DNA of 20,404 nucleotides from an uncultured Erysipelotrichaceae bacterium (lineage in GTDB: Bacteria; Bacillota_I; Bacilli_A; Acholeplasmatales; Anaeroplasmataceae): positions 1-20,404 of the forward strand of contig CACZRY010000002.1 of assembly GCA_902783745.1 (NCBI GenBank). The letters are read 5' to 3'. The translations under genes were made by a program, and so were the position numbers. Each line of letters begins with the position of its first letter. The stretch's first letter is position 1. Of this stretch, positions 1 to 7,734 are shown piece after piece. Under the pieces are notes generated by a model. The model saw only the letters and a program-made list of their open reading frames with translations. It was not told the origin of the DNA and searched no databases.

Positions 1-839
1 TCTGATACCTTTTTAGTAACAGTTTCTATAACACCAACTCCATTTTTTATTACAGTTGTTTGTTCTTCATATGTACCAGGTATTAAAAGACCTATTAATG
101 TTTTATCTAATATTGTATAAAGACTCATTACTAATGAAGGAATAAATAAACCCATAATTGGCATAAAGTGATGCATAGGGTGTATATCCTTTAGTTTTAC
201 TTTAGTAATGTATTTAGGCATGTAAAAGCATAATATTATATAAGAAATTAATAATACACCACCATTATTAATTAAACAATATAACCATAAATCTGATGGC
301 TTTTTAACAAGTAAAAATATTAATAATACAGCTATTATTTTTACAATAAAGCTTCTTAATACTAATGTTTTAAAGTTTTCTTGGCTTTGGAATACAAATG
401 TTACATCAAATAATACAGCAAGTACATTTAATGATAATATAAGCATTAAAACCTTATATGAACCAAATACTCCAACCTCTGCCATAATTACTTGCGCACC
501 AAAACAAATTAATGTGACAGCTCCTCTTAAAATCATTATTTCAAAGAAAGCTTGAGATTGCTTATATTTATCATTTTGATATTTTATTAATTCTCTTTGT
601 GCATAATAATTACATCCTAAGCATGCGACTAAGTAGAAGTATTGCATTAATGAATTTGAAAATGAATACTTACCAAGCATATCAGCACCTAATACTCTTG
701 ATAGATAAGGTGTTAGGATAAGTGGTACTAGTAATGTGAAAATTTGGTATATTACATTTAATATGTAATTTGAATAAACCTTTTTACCAGGTGTAGATGT
801 TAAATTATCTTCATTTGTTTCTTTCGTTTCGTTATTCAC
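1..839 (-). CDS. wzx: Wzx-type oligosaccharide flippase, 3' end cut by the window
   Basis: Partial membrane protein of 279 visible codons; the C-terminus runs off the left edge. It reads from GTG at 839 (MNNETKETNEDN...), with TTG at 842 as an in-frame alternative; a GGATGGAAG Shine-Dalgarno-like stretch lies at about 850-858. After a polar cytosolic tail of about 20 residues comes a typical first-helix segment (SNYILNVIYQIFTLLVPLIL, then TPYLSRVLGADMLGKYSF), more hydrophobic helices, and the signature SLYTILDKTLIGLL around residue 245. This layout matches the RfbX/Wzx branch of the MATE-like MVF superfamily, which flips undecaprenyl-linked sugar repeat units across the membrane. It is divergent from a Wzy-type polymerase and three glycosyltransferases, which supports a role in exporting the same glycan. 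The family call is secure; the substrate is unknown. Confidence 0.88.
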   Translation of the reverse strand, partial: MNNETKETNEDNLTSTPGKKVYSNYILNVIYQIFTLLVPLILTPYLSRVLGADMLGKYSFSNSLMQYFYLVACLGCNYYAQRELIKYQNDKYKQSQAFFEIMILRGAVTLICFGAQVIMAEVGVFGSYKVLMLILSLNVLAVLFDVTFVFQSQENFKTLVLRSFIVKIIAVLLIFLLVKKPSDLWLYCLINNGGVLLISYIILCFYMPKYITKVKLKDIHPMHHFMPIMGLFIPSLVMSLYTILDKTLIGLLIPGTYEEQTTVIKNGVGVIETVTKKVS

Positions 840-873
840 CAAATTATCACTTCCATCCTAAAATAACAACAAT

Positions 874-901
874 ATTTTAACATAATAAAATAAAATTACA
901 A
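874..901 (-). promoter_or_regulatory. Candidate promoter for the flippase gene
   Basis: On the minus strand there is TTGTAA (901-896), a 16-nt spacer and TAAAAT (879-874), about 35 nt before the start codon. Both boxes are imperfect and the region is extremely AT-rich, so this is tentative. Confidence 0.35.
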
Positions 902-989
902 ACAAATAAGCCAATTTAGACCAATACTTTATTAATTTTAATTAATAATGTTATGCTTACTATACAATTATTAATATTCTAAGTTATAA

Positions 990-1018
990 TTGTAAAAGTT
1001 TATTATTTTTAATATAAT
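990..1018 (+). promoter_or_regulatory. Candidate promoter for the Wzy-type polymerase gene
   Basis: TTGTAA (990-995), a 17-nt spacer and a consensus TATAAT (1013-1018) lie 29 nt before the ATG at 1048. A second possible TATAAT at 985-990 with TATACA at 961-966 (18-nt spacer) could be an alternative start point. The ribosome site AGGAG is at 1036-1040. Confidence 0.5.
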
Positions 1019-1047
1019 TGTTATAGATTGATTCTAGGAGAATATAT

Positions 1048-2547
1048 ATGCCTGATATTTTATTTAGTTTTAGGGATAAGTTAAAAATGTTATCAAAAAA
1101 TAAGCATTTTGATGATATTTTAATTTTATTAATAGCTTTTATAACATTTATTGGATGGACCTTAGGTACACTTACTAATATTCCTTTAATGCTTGGATTA
1201 GATTTATTAATTATAATTGCGGTAGTATTAATATTAGTATTTAATGATTTAAAATATTTAATACCTGTTATTATTTATTTAATCTATAATATGGCAAATG
1301 AAGTAGATAGTGGTGCATCTATACCTATTGATTTAATTATAGGTGTTATTATATTTGGTGCTGCAATAATATATCATACTATTAAAAATAAAATAGATTT
1401 TTCTAAAATGAAATCATTATTAGGATTTATAGGACTTGCCATCGCAGAAATAATTCCTATAATATGGGCATTTAATATTACTTATTTTAATAATGATTTA
1501 GGTGTAGAAAAACATATGGATTTAGCATGGTATATATTATATTTTGCTGATTTAGGTTATTTATTAATTTATTGTATTTTTGCGAATGGTATTAAATCAT
1601 CATCTAAACAAATGTTTATAAAAACAATGTCATACCTTAGTATTCTTATTACATTAGAATGCTTAGTATGTGTATTGTTACAGTTTAAGAATGGTGAAAT
1701 TGATAATGTATTTGATGCATATTACTGGTTAGGATGGGGATTATGTAATGAGGCTGGTATAATGCTATGCTTTAGCTTACCATTCACATTCTATATTCTT
1801 GCTAAAAAGAAGAATGTATTAGATATGCTTATATATGTTGCAATAATATTGATTACAGGTATTGGCGTTTTAATTACAACATCACGTGGTGCATATTTAA
1901 TATTTGCGTTAGAATTTGTTTCATTAGTTATATTAACATTCTTTAAGGCTGAAAATAAAAAAGCCTTTAGAATTATGGTATATGTAATGATTGGTTTAGT
2001 TGTATTATTTGTTCTTGTTTTCCATAATAAAGTATTCTCTTTAGTAGAAAGCTTATTTAATAAAGTATTTGGTACTGGTATTAATGAGGGAGAAGCTATT
2101 GATGTTTCTAAGATTTCAAATAGAAGATTTGAATTATGGAGTATGGCAGGAGAATATACAAGAGAATCTTGGTATAAGGTATTATTCGGACCTGGATTTG
2201 CGTGTGATATTGAACCACAAGAATCAGGTATTATTGATAACTGGGTATATGGACCTCAGGTATTCCATTCATTAATATTTGAAACAATGGCTATAGGTGG
2301 TGTTTTTGGACTTTTAGCATTAACAATACATATGGCAGATAAGTATTTAAGAATTACTTTATTTGATAAACATACATTATGGTATTTCTTAATTGCATAT
2401 ATTTCACTTGATTTATATGGTTTAATCGATAATACATATCATATGTATTATTTTATGATACCTTTAGCAATAGGTATGGCATCCCTTGATAATGATGCAA
2501 ATTATTTAATGATTCCATATGGAAGAAAAGAAATGGAAAGATGGTAA
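1048..2547 (+). CDS. Wzy/WaaL-type polysaccharide polymerase or ligase, multi-pass membrane protein
   Basis: This 499-residue protein is mostly hydrophobic helices (roughly 11-12 membrane segments from about residue 23 to 475). The PF04932-like core is LITTSRGAYLIFALEF (about 275-290), followed by a large loop of about 70 residues with SNRRFELW (357-364) and then FHSLIFETMAIGGVFGLL. The TSRGA motif and the large loop before the last helices are typical of Wzy polymerases and O-antigen ligases. Such enzymes join undecaprenyl-linked repeat units outside the membrane. It starts at ATG with AGGAG 7 nt upstream. Its position between a Wzx flippase and glycosyltransferases favours Wzy polymerase over ligase, but sequence alone cannot separate the two. 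A terminator follows directly, so it forms its own transcript. Confidence 0.82.
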   Translation: MPDILFSFRDKLKMLSKNKHFDDILILLIAFITFIGWTLGTLTNIPLMLGLDLLIIIAVVLILVFNDLKYLIPVIIYLIYNMANEVDSGASIPIDLIIGVIIFGAAIIYHTIKNKIDFSKMKSLLGFIGLAIAEIIPIIWAFNITYFNNDLGVEKHMDLAWYILYFADLGYLLIYCIFANGIKSSSKQMFIKTMSYLSILITLECLVCVLLQFKNGEIDNVFDAYYWLGWGLCNEAGIMLCFSLPFTFYILAKKKNVLDMLIYVAIILITGIGVLITTSRGAYLIFALEFVSLVILTFFKAENKKAFRIMVYVMIGLVVLFVLVFHNKVFSLVESLFNKVFGTGINEGEAIDVSKISNRRFELWSMAGEYTRESWYKVLFGPGFACDIEPQESGIIDNWVYGPQVFHSLIFETMAIGGVFGLLALTIHMADKYLRITLFDKHTLWYFLIAYISLDLYGLIDNTYHMYYFMIPLAIGMASLDNDANYLMIPYGRKEMERW

Positions 2548-2549
2548 TG

Positions 2550-2580
2550 GCTATAGATATAATCTATAGCTTTTCTTTTT
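2550..2580 (+). terminator. Intrinsic terminator after the polymerase gene
   Basis: A perfect 9-bp stem, GCTATAGAT/ATCTATAGC, with a 3-nt loop starts three bases after the stop codon and is followed by TTTTCTTTTT. Confidence 0.88.
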
Positions 2581-2585
2581 GTGTT

Positions 2586-2613
2586 TTGATAATGATTTTA
2601 TATATGGTATAAT
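2586..2613 (+). promoter_or_regulatory. Extended -10 promoter of the glycosyltransferase operon
   Basis: TTGATA (2586-2591), a 16-nt spacer and TATAAT (2608-2613) preceded by TGG, an extended -10 element. The start point would be near 2620. This places the transcript start downstream of an earlier in-frame ATG at 2579 and so fixes the gene start at 2645. Confidence 0.75.
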
Positions 2614-2644
2614 AGATATGTATTATTTAAAGGATGGGATTAGT

Positions 2645-3778
2645 ATGAAAAAAATCTTACATATACCTAACTATTACCACCCACATATCGGTGGAATCGA
2701 ACAAACCGCAAGAGATATAGTAAATTCACTTGATAAGGATTTTACTGAAGAGGTTATTTGCTTCCGTGGTGAGAAGGGTGATTCTATAGAAGAAATAGAT
2801 GGAATAAAGGTTATTAAATGTGGTGAATTTAAGAAAATTGCATCACAATCTTTAAGTCTATCTTATAAGAAATTATTAAAGTGTGAAATGAAAGAATATA
2901 ATCCAGATATTATTGTATTCCATTATCCTAACCCATTTTTAGCTCATTATTTAGTTAAATATTTAAAGAAGAACCCTAATATTATTTTTATATTATGGTG
3001 GCATATGGATATTACAAAGCAAAAGAAGCTTGCAAAGCTTTTTGAGCGTCAAAGCCAATATCTATTAAAGCGTGCAACAAAGATTGTATCAACATCACCA
3101 AAATATATAGAAGGTAGTAAATATTTATCAAAATATAAGGAAAAGGTTACACCTATTCCATCATGTATTCCTGACTATAGAGCTGATTATAGTGGAAAAA
3201 TACTTGATAGAGCAAATGAAATAAGAAAAGAAAATGAAGGAAAAAAGATAGTATTCTCTTTTGGACGTCATGTTGAATATAAGGGATTAAAATACTTAGT
3301 TGAAGCAAGTAAATATTTATCTGATGATTATAAAATATTTATTGGTGGAAAAGGTCCTTTAACAGAAGAATTAAAGGATCTTGCAAAAGATGATTCTAAG
3401 ATTACATTCTTAGGATTTTTGGATAATAATGAATTAAAATCATATATTAAAGCATCAGATATTTTTGCGTTCCCATCAATTACTAAAAACGAAGGCTTTG
3501 GCCTTGCGCTAGTTGAAGCTGAGGCAGCATCTAAGCCTGCAGTAACATTTACTGTAGAAGGATCTGGTATTAATTATGTTGCGCTTGATGGTGTTACTGC
3601 AATAGAATCACCAAATTCTGATTCTAAGGCATTGTCAGATGCAATCTTAAAGCTTGGAAATGATCCTAAGCTAAGAGAAGAGATGGGAAATAATGGATAT
3701 AATAGATATAAAGAATTATTCTCATTTGATAAATTTAAGGATTTAGTTAATCAATTATTTTTGGAGTATAAAGAATGA
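2645..3778 (+). CDS. GT4-family glycosyltransferase (first of three)
   Basis: A 377-residue GT-B enzyme. The N-terminal Rossmann domain starts MKKILHIPNYYHPHIGGIEQ with the nucleotide-loop glycines (GG at 16-17). The C-terminal domain begins near 200 (KIVFSFGRHVEYKGLKYLVEA) and carries the GT4 E-x7-E motif in EGFGLALVE (E283 and E291). Such enzymes transfer a sugar from a nucleotide donor to a lipid-linked acceptor on the cytosolic face. ATG 2645 is chosen because AAAGGATGGG lies just upstream and a promoter lies between it and the upstream in-frame ATG (2579); family members also start at this MKK-LHI. It is the first gene of a three-gene operon and overlaps the next by ATGA. Donor and acceptor cannot be read from the sequence. 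Confidence 0.9.
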   Translation: MKKILHIPNYYHPHIGGIEQTARDIVNSLDKDFTEEVICFRGEKGDSIEEIDGIKVIKCGEFKKIASQSLSLSYKKLLKCEMKEYNPDIIVFHYPNPFLAHYLVKYLKKNPNIIFILWWHMDITKQKKLAKLFERQSQYLLKRATKIVSTSPKYIEGSKYLSKYKEKVTPIPSCIPDYRADYSGKILDRANEIRKENEGKKIVFSFGRHVEYKGLKYLVEASKYLSDDYKIFIGGKGPLTEELKDLAKDDSKITFLGFLDNNELKSYIKASDIFAFPSITKNEGFGLALVEAEAASKPAVTFTVEGSGINYVALDGVTAIESPNSDSKALSDAILKLGNDPKLREEMGNNGYNRYKELFSFDKFKDLVNQLFLEYKE

Positions 3779-4800
3779 AAATAGCTATTGATGCAAGATA
3801 TGGATTATCTGGTATTGGAAGATTTTTATTTGGTATTTTAGATAATCTTGATTATGATAAAAATGAATATTATCTTTTTGGAAAAGAAGAATTATTAAAA
3901 AAATATTCTAAAGCTAAAATCATAAATACAGATTTGAGTCCATTCTCAAAGAAAGGTCTTTTTGATAAAGCATTTAAGATAACTAAGGAATGTGATTATT
4001 TTTATTCACCTAATTTCATTATTCCATATACTGTTAAATGCAAGGTTTATACTACATTACATGATATTATATTCTTAGATATGCCTGAGGTAAATTCAGG
4101 ATTTGTTGATAAGTCTATTAAGAAGTTCTTATTAAAAAGATGTATGAAAAAAAGTATAAATATCTATACTGTATCTAATTTCTCAAAAGAAAGAATTGGC
4201 TTCCATTTCCCTAAATATAAGGATAAGGTTATCGCAATCTACCCAGGTGTTTCTAGTTCTTTTTATAATGAAGATATTATAGAAAATAAAGATAATTATA
4301 TTATTTTTGTTGGTAATGTAAAAAAGAATAAAGGCTTAAGAACCTTAATTGAAGCATTTAATATGATTACAAAAGAAGGTATTGATTTAAAACTTTATAT
4401 TGTTGGTGATAGTAAATCATTTAAAAACAAGGATCCATATATTGATGAATATATATCAAATCCTAATATTGTATTTACAGGATATATAGGAGATATTGAA
4501 TTAAAGAATTTAATTAAGAAAGCAAAATTCTTAATTCAACCATCATTATATGAAGGATTTGGCTTACCACCACTTGAATCTATTTATTTAGGTACAAAGC
4601 CAATTATATCTGATATAGATGTTTTTAAAGAGGTATATCAAAATCTTCCTGTTGAATTCTTTACTGTATCTGATAGTAAATCATTACATGATAAAATATT
4701 ACAAGCATCACCTAATTTAGGTGCTATTAATAAAGAAGAATTAAATAATAAATTTAGTCATAAGAAATATGCATTAAAAATAGAAGAAAAATTTCTATAA
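3775..4800 (+). CDS. GT4-family glycosyltransferase (second of three)
   Basis: 341 residues. The N-terminus MKIAIDARYGLSGIGRFLFG and the segment TTLHDIIFLDMPE (93-105) resemble GT4 mannosyltransferase-like enzymes. The donor-binding domain starts near 175 (YIIFVGNVKKNKGLRTLIEAF) and holds EGFGLPPLE (E260 and E268, the E-x7-E pair). The start codon overlaps the previous stop as ATGA, with GGAG in the preceding codons, so the two are translationally coupled. It probably adds one sugar to the same lipid-linked repeat unit. Given the GDP-heptose operon downstream, a GDP-heptose or GDP-mannose donor is conceivable, but that is inference. Confidence 0.9.
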   Translation: MKIAIDARYGLSGIGRFLFGILDNLDYDKNEYYLFGKEELLKKYSKAKIINTDLSPFSKKGLFDKAFKITKECDYFYSPNFIIPYTVKCKVYTTLHDIIFLDMPEVNSGFVDKSIKKFLLKRCMKKSINIYTVSNFSKERIGFHFPKYKDKVIAIYPGVSSSFYNEDIIENKDNYIIFVGNVKKNKGLRTLIEAFNMITKEGIDLKLYIVGDSKSFKNKDPYIDEYISNPNIVFTGYIGDIELKNLIKKAKFLIQPSLYEGFGLPPLESIYLGTKPIISDIDVFKEVYQNLPVEFFTVSDSKSLHDKILQASPNLGAINKEELNNKFSHKKYALKIEEKFL

Positions 4801-4815
4801 AAAGAAGGTTTTAAA

Positions 4816-5949
4816 ATGAAAATTTTATATGATTTATCTTATGTTCAAGAGGATATATATTCATCAGTTTATTATCATGCTAAATCTACATTTGAATATT
4901 TAATGAATAATATAGATGATAGTATTGAAGTAGCTTTACTTGTTTTAAGAAATGTTAAGGTTGAAGATAGTATCTTAAAGCTTGCTAAAAAAATTGAATA
5001 TGTAGATTCAAGAGTAGATACTAAAAAATATTTTAAAGAGGTTGAAGAGGTAGGATTAAAGTATGATAGAGTATATTTCCCATATCAACCTATAGGACAT
5101 ATTTATAAATTTGGAGATAAAACAGATTTTTATTTTACTATGTATTCCTTAAAGGAATTAGTATTTTCTAAGAAGGGAAAATATAATAAATATGATTTGT
5201 TATATCAAGAAGGTTTTTTAAGTCATTTAAAATATTTTTATAGAGCTTTTAAGAGATTTAGTGGTATTTGGTATAAAGAAACATTTAATAGAATGAAGAA
5301 TAACTTAGAAAATGCTAAAAAGGTTATATGTGTTTCTAATTCTACAAAAGAAGATGTTATTAAAACATTTAAGATTAATGAGGATAAATTAGAAGTATTT
5401 TATTCACCATTAAAGAAGGTTACTGATTTTTCATCAACAGATTTAACTTATTCTAATTATTTCTTATTTGTGTCATCATCAAAATATACTAAGAATACTT
5501 ATTCAGGATTAAAGGCTTTAGATTTAATTTATGATAATAATATTGATTATCCTATGACAGTATCTGTTGGACATCTACCATCTAAGGTATATAAGAAGCT
5601 ACGTCATAAGGATAAGATTATATCACTAGATTATGTTACACATTATGATTTAGAGTATTTATATCAAAATGCGTTAGCGTTAATTTATCCATCATTTTAT
5701 GAGGGATTTGGAGATGCTTTACTTGAGGCAATGAAATATAAGACAAGAGTTATTGCATCTAACCTAAAGTGTTTAAATGAATTATATCCTCATGCGTTAT
5801 TCTTTGATCCATTTAATATTAAAGATATAAAAGAGAAGATATTAAATTATGAATCTATTGATAAAGAAATGATGTATTTAGATTATCAAAATGTTTTAGC
5901 TAAATCAGATAGTGATAGATTAAAAGAAGTAGAATTTATAACAAAATAA
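4816..5949 (+). CDS. GT4-like glycosyltransferase (third of three)
   Basis: 377 residues starting MKILYDLSYVQEDIYSSVYYH, a more divergent N-terminal domain than its two neighbours. The segment KKVICVSNSTKEDVIKTF (about 168-185) and the donor-domain motif YPSFYEGFGDALLEAM (E296 and E304) identify a GT-B fold with the E-x7-E motif. AGAAGG lies 7 nt before the ATG, and the gap to the previous gene is 15 nt, so it belongs to the same operon. It has no signal peptide or membrane helix and should act in the cytosol or at the inner membrane face. Specificity is unknown. Confidence 0.87.
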   Translation: MKILYDLSYVQEDIYSSVYYHAKSTFEYLMNNIDDSIEVALLVLRNVKVEDSILKLAKKIEYVDSRVDTKKYFKEVEEVGLKYDRVYFPYQPIGHIYKFGDKTDFYFTMYSLKELVFSKKGKYNKYDLLYQEGFLSHLKYFYRAFKRFSGIWYKETFNRMKNNLENAKKVICVSNSTKEDVIKTFKINEDKLEVFYSPLKKVTDFSSTDLTYSNYFLFVSSSKYTKNTYSGLKALDLIYDNNIDYPMTVSVGHLPSKVYKKLRHKDKIISLDYVTHYDLEYLYQNALALIYPSFYEGFGDALLEAMKYKTRVIASNLKCLNELYPHALFFDPFNIKDIKEKILNYESIDKEMMYLDYQNVLAKSDSDRLKEVEFITK

Positions 5950-5982
5950 TATAAAAAATAAATTTTTTAAAGTTTTTGTAAA

Positions 5983-6008
5983 GTGGGCTTAACTAAGCCC
6001 ATCTTTTT
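5983..6008 (+). terminator. Intrinsic terminator of the glycosyltransferase operon
   Basis: A 7-bp stem, TGGGCTT/AAGCCCA, with an AACT loop is followed by TCTTTTT, 34 bp after the last stop codon. Confidence 0.85.
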
Positions 6009-6012
6009 ATAA

Positions 6013-6040
6013 TTGAATTAAAAAAAATAATGGTTATAAT
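6013..6040 (+). promoter_or_regulatory. Promoter of the GDP-heptose operon
   Basis: TTGAAT (6013-6018), a 16-nt spacer and a consensus TATAAT (6035-6040) lie 40 nt before the HddA start, directly behind the upstream terminator. Confidence 0.65.
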
Positions 6041-6079
6041 GTAATTATAAAGTTTACTTTTTAATAGGAGTTGGTTAAT

Positions 6080-7114
6080 GTGATTATAAGAAGTAAAACA
6101 CCCCTAAGATTAGGTTTAGCAGGAGGAGGCACTGATGTAATGCCTTTCCTTAAGGAATATGGAGGATGCGTACTTAATGTAACAATTAATATGTACTCTT
6201 ATTGTACTATTAAGCCTACAGAAGATGGTAAGATTACTTTTATTGCGCCAGACATGAATCAAACTTTATCATTTGATGCGCAACCTAACTTACCAGTAGA
6301 TAAGGATAAACTACCACTACATTGTGGTATTTATAATAGAATTGTTAAGGATTTTAATGGAGGAATGCCTTTATCATTTACTATGGTTACATATAGTGAG
6401 GCACCGTCTGGTTCTGGACTTGGTACTTCATCTACTATGGTTGTAACAATCTTAAAAGCATTCCAAGAGTGGTTATCATTACCACTTGGTCAATATGATA
6501 TTGCAAATCTTGCATATCAAATTGAACGTCATGATTTAAAATTCAAGGGTGGTATGCAAGATCAGTATGCAGCAACATTTGGTGGCCTAAATTATATTGA
6601 ATTTTTTGATGAGGATCATGTTGTTGTAAACCCATTAAGATTAAAGAGCTGGTTAAAGAACGAAATTGAATCATCATTAATTATGTTTTATACAGGATTA
6701 AGTCATGATTCATCTAAGATTATTGAAGAACAATCTAAGGCATTAGATAATAAGAAGAGCTTAGATGCGATGTTTGAAATTAAGAATCAAACAAGAAAAA
6801 TGAAAGAAGCTGTATTAAAGGCCGATATGGGTATGATGGCTGAATGCTTAATTGCAAACTGGGAGGCTAAGAAGAAAACCTCTGCAGTAATATCAAACCC
6901 AAAAATTGAAGAGGTTTATAATTACGCAATTGAAAATGGCGCAAAGGCATGTAAGATAAGTGGTGCTGGTGGCGGTGGATTTATGATGATTTTATGTGAT
7001 CCATGTAAGAGATTTAATTTAATCCAAGCATTAAATAAGCTTGGCTTTGGCTTAGTTAAGACAGTTGACTTTGTTGATTCTGGTTCTAAGTCTTGGAGGC
7101 AGTATGAGGACTAA
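6080..7114 (+). CDS. hddA: D-glycero-alpha-D-manno-heptose-7-phosphate kinase (GHMP kinase)
   Basis: 344 residues with the three GHMP-kinase blocks. The N-terminus is MIIRSKTPLRLGLAGGGTD (with AGGGTD as motif 1), the phosphate loop is PSGSGLGTSST (109-119) and the C-terminal glycine loop is KISGAGGGGFMM (292-303). HddA uses ATP to convert heptose-7-phosphate to heptose-1,7-bisphosphate in the GDP-heptose pathway. The start is GTG at 6080. An in-frame TTG at 6071 abuts the AGGAG ribosome site (6066-6070) and cannot be used, while GTG sits 9 nt from it and gives the usual MIIRS beginning. GmhA and the HddC/GmhB fusion follow directly and support this call over L-fucose kinase or galactokinase relatives. 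Confidence 0.92.
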   Translation: MIIRSKTPLRLGLAGGGTDVMPFLKEYGGCVLNVTINMYSYCTIKPTEDGKITFIAPDMNQTLSFDAQPNLPVDKDKLPLHCGIYNRIVKDFNGGMPLSFTMVTYSEAPSGSGLGTSSTMVVTILKAFQEWLSLPLGQYDIANLAYQIERHDLKFKGGMQDQYAATFGGLNYIEFFDEDHVVVNPLRLKSWLKNEIESSLIMFYTGLSHDSSKIIEEQSKALDNKKSLDAMFEIKNQTRKMKEAVLKADMGMMAECLIANWEAKKKTSAVISNPKIEEVYNYAIENGAKACKISGAGGGGFMMILCDPCKRFNLIQALNKLGFGLVKTVDFVDSGSKSWRQYED

Positions 7115-7733
7115 TGCAAATTTAAAAATTGAAGAATTAATTAAACGATATCCTGAATTAAATCCTTGCTATAACGATATTGTATTAGCAACTGAATTAT
7201 TAATTAAAATGTATAAAAATGGTGGTAAGCTTTTAGTTTGTGGAAATGGTGGTTCTGCATCAGATTCATTACATATTGTTGGTGAGCTTATGAAATCATT
7301 TAAGCTTAAAAGACCAATAAGTAATGAATTAAGAGAAAAAATTGCAGATGATACTATTTCTGATGCATTAGAAATGGGACTTCCTGCAATATCATTAGTA
7401 AGTGAAGTTGCATTAACAACTGCATATTCTAATGATCAAGTACCATCAAATGTATTTGCACAAGGTGTATTAGGATATGGTAAAAAAGGAGATTGTCTTT
7501 TAGCAATATCTACATCAGGTAATTCATTAAACTGTGTTTCTGCAGTAAAGGTTGCAAATGCATTAGGATTAAAGACTATTTCACTTACTGGTAAAAAAGA
7601 TTCTAAATTATCTATGATTTCTGATATTACAATTAAAGCATCAGCAACAGAAACATTTAAAATACAAGAATTACATTTACCAATTTATCATGCTATATGT
7701 TTAGCATTAGAAGAAGAATTCTTTGGAGAATAA
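7104..7733 (+). CDS. gmhA: Phosphoheptose isomerase (SIS domain)
   Basis: 209 residues with a single SIS domain. It shows the phosphosugar loop CGNGGSASDS (46-55), then E61 in GELMKSF (the region of the catalytic Glu), the second substrate loop STSGNS (136-141) and QELHLPIYH (188-196), which has the conserved histidine. GmhA converts sedoheptulose-7-phosphate to heptose-7-phosphate, the first committed step. It is somewhat longer than E. coli GmhA because of an insert around 67-93. The start at ATG 7104 overlaps the end of hddA by 11 nt and has GGAGG 4 nt upstream, a slightly tight spacing; an earlier in-frame ATG at 7065 would add 13 hydrophobic residues not expected for this family. Translation is probably coupled to hddA. 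Confidence 0.92.
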   Translation: MRTNANLKIEELIKRYPELNPCYNDIVLATELLIKMYKNGGKLLVCGNGGSASDSLHIVGELMKSFKLKRPISNELREKIADDTISDALEMGLPAISLVSEVALTTAYSNDQVPSNVFAQGVLGYGKKGDCLLAISTSGNSLNCVSAVKVANALGLKTISLTGKKDSKLSMISDITIKASATETFKIQELHLPIYHAICLALEEEFFGE

Positions 7734-7734
7734 T

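Noticed and set aside
2579..2644. Upstream in-frame start for the first glycosyltransferase (22 extra residues)
   Set aside because: The promoter TTGATA-16-TATAAT (2586-2613) lies inside this stretch, so it is not transcribed; ATG 2645 has a good ribosome site and the family-typical start.
6071..6079. TTG start of HddA three codons upstream
   Set aside because: The TTG directly abuts the AGGAG ribosome site, leaving no spacing; GTG 6080 gives the family start MIIRS.
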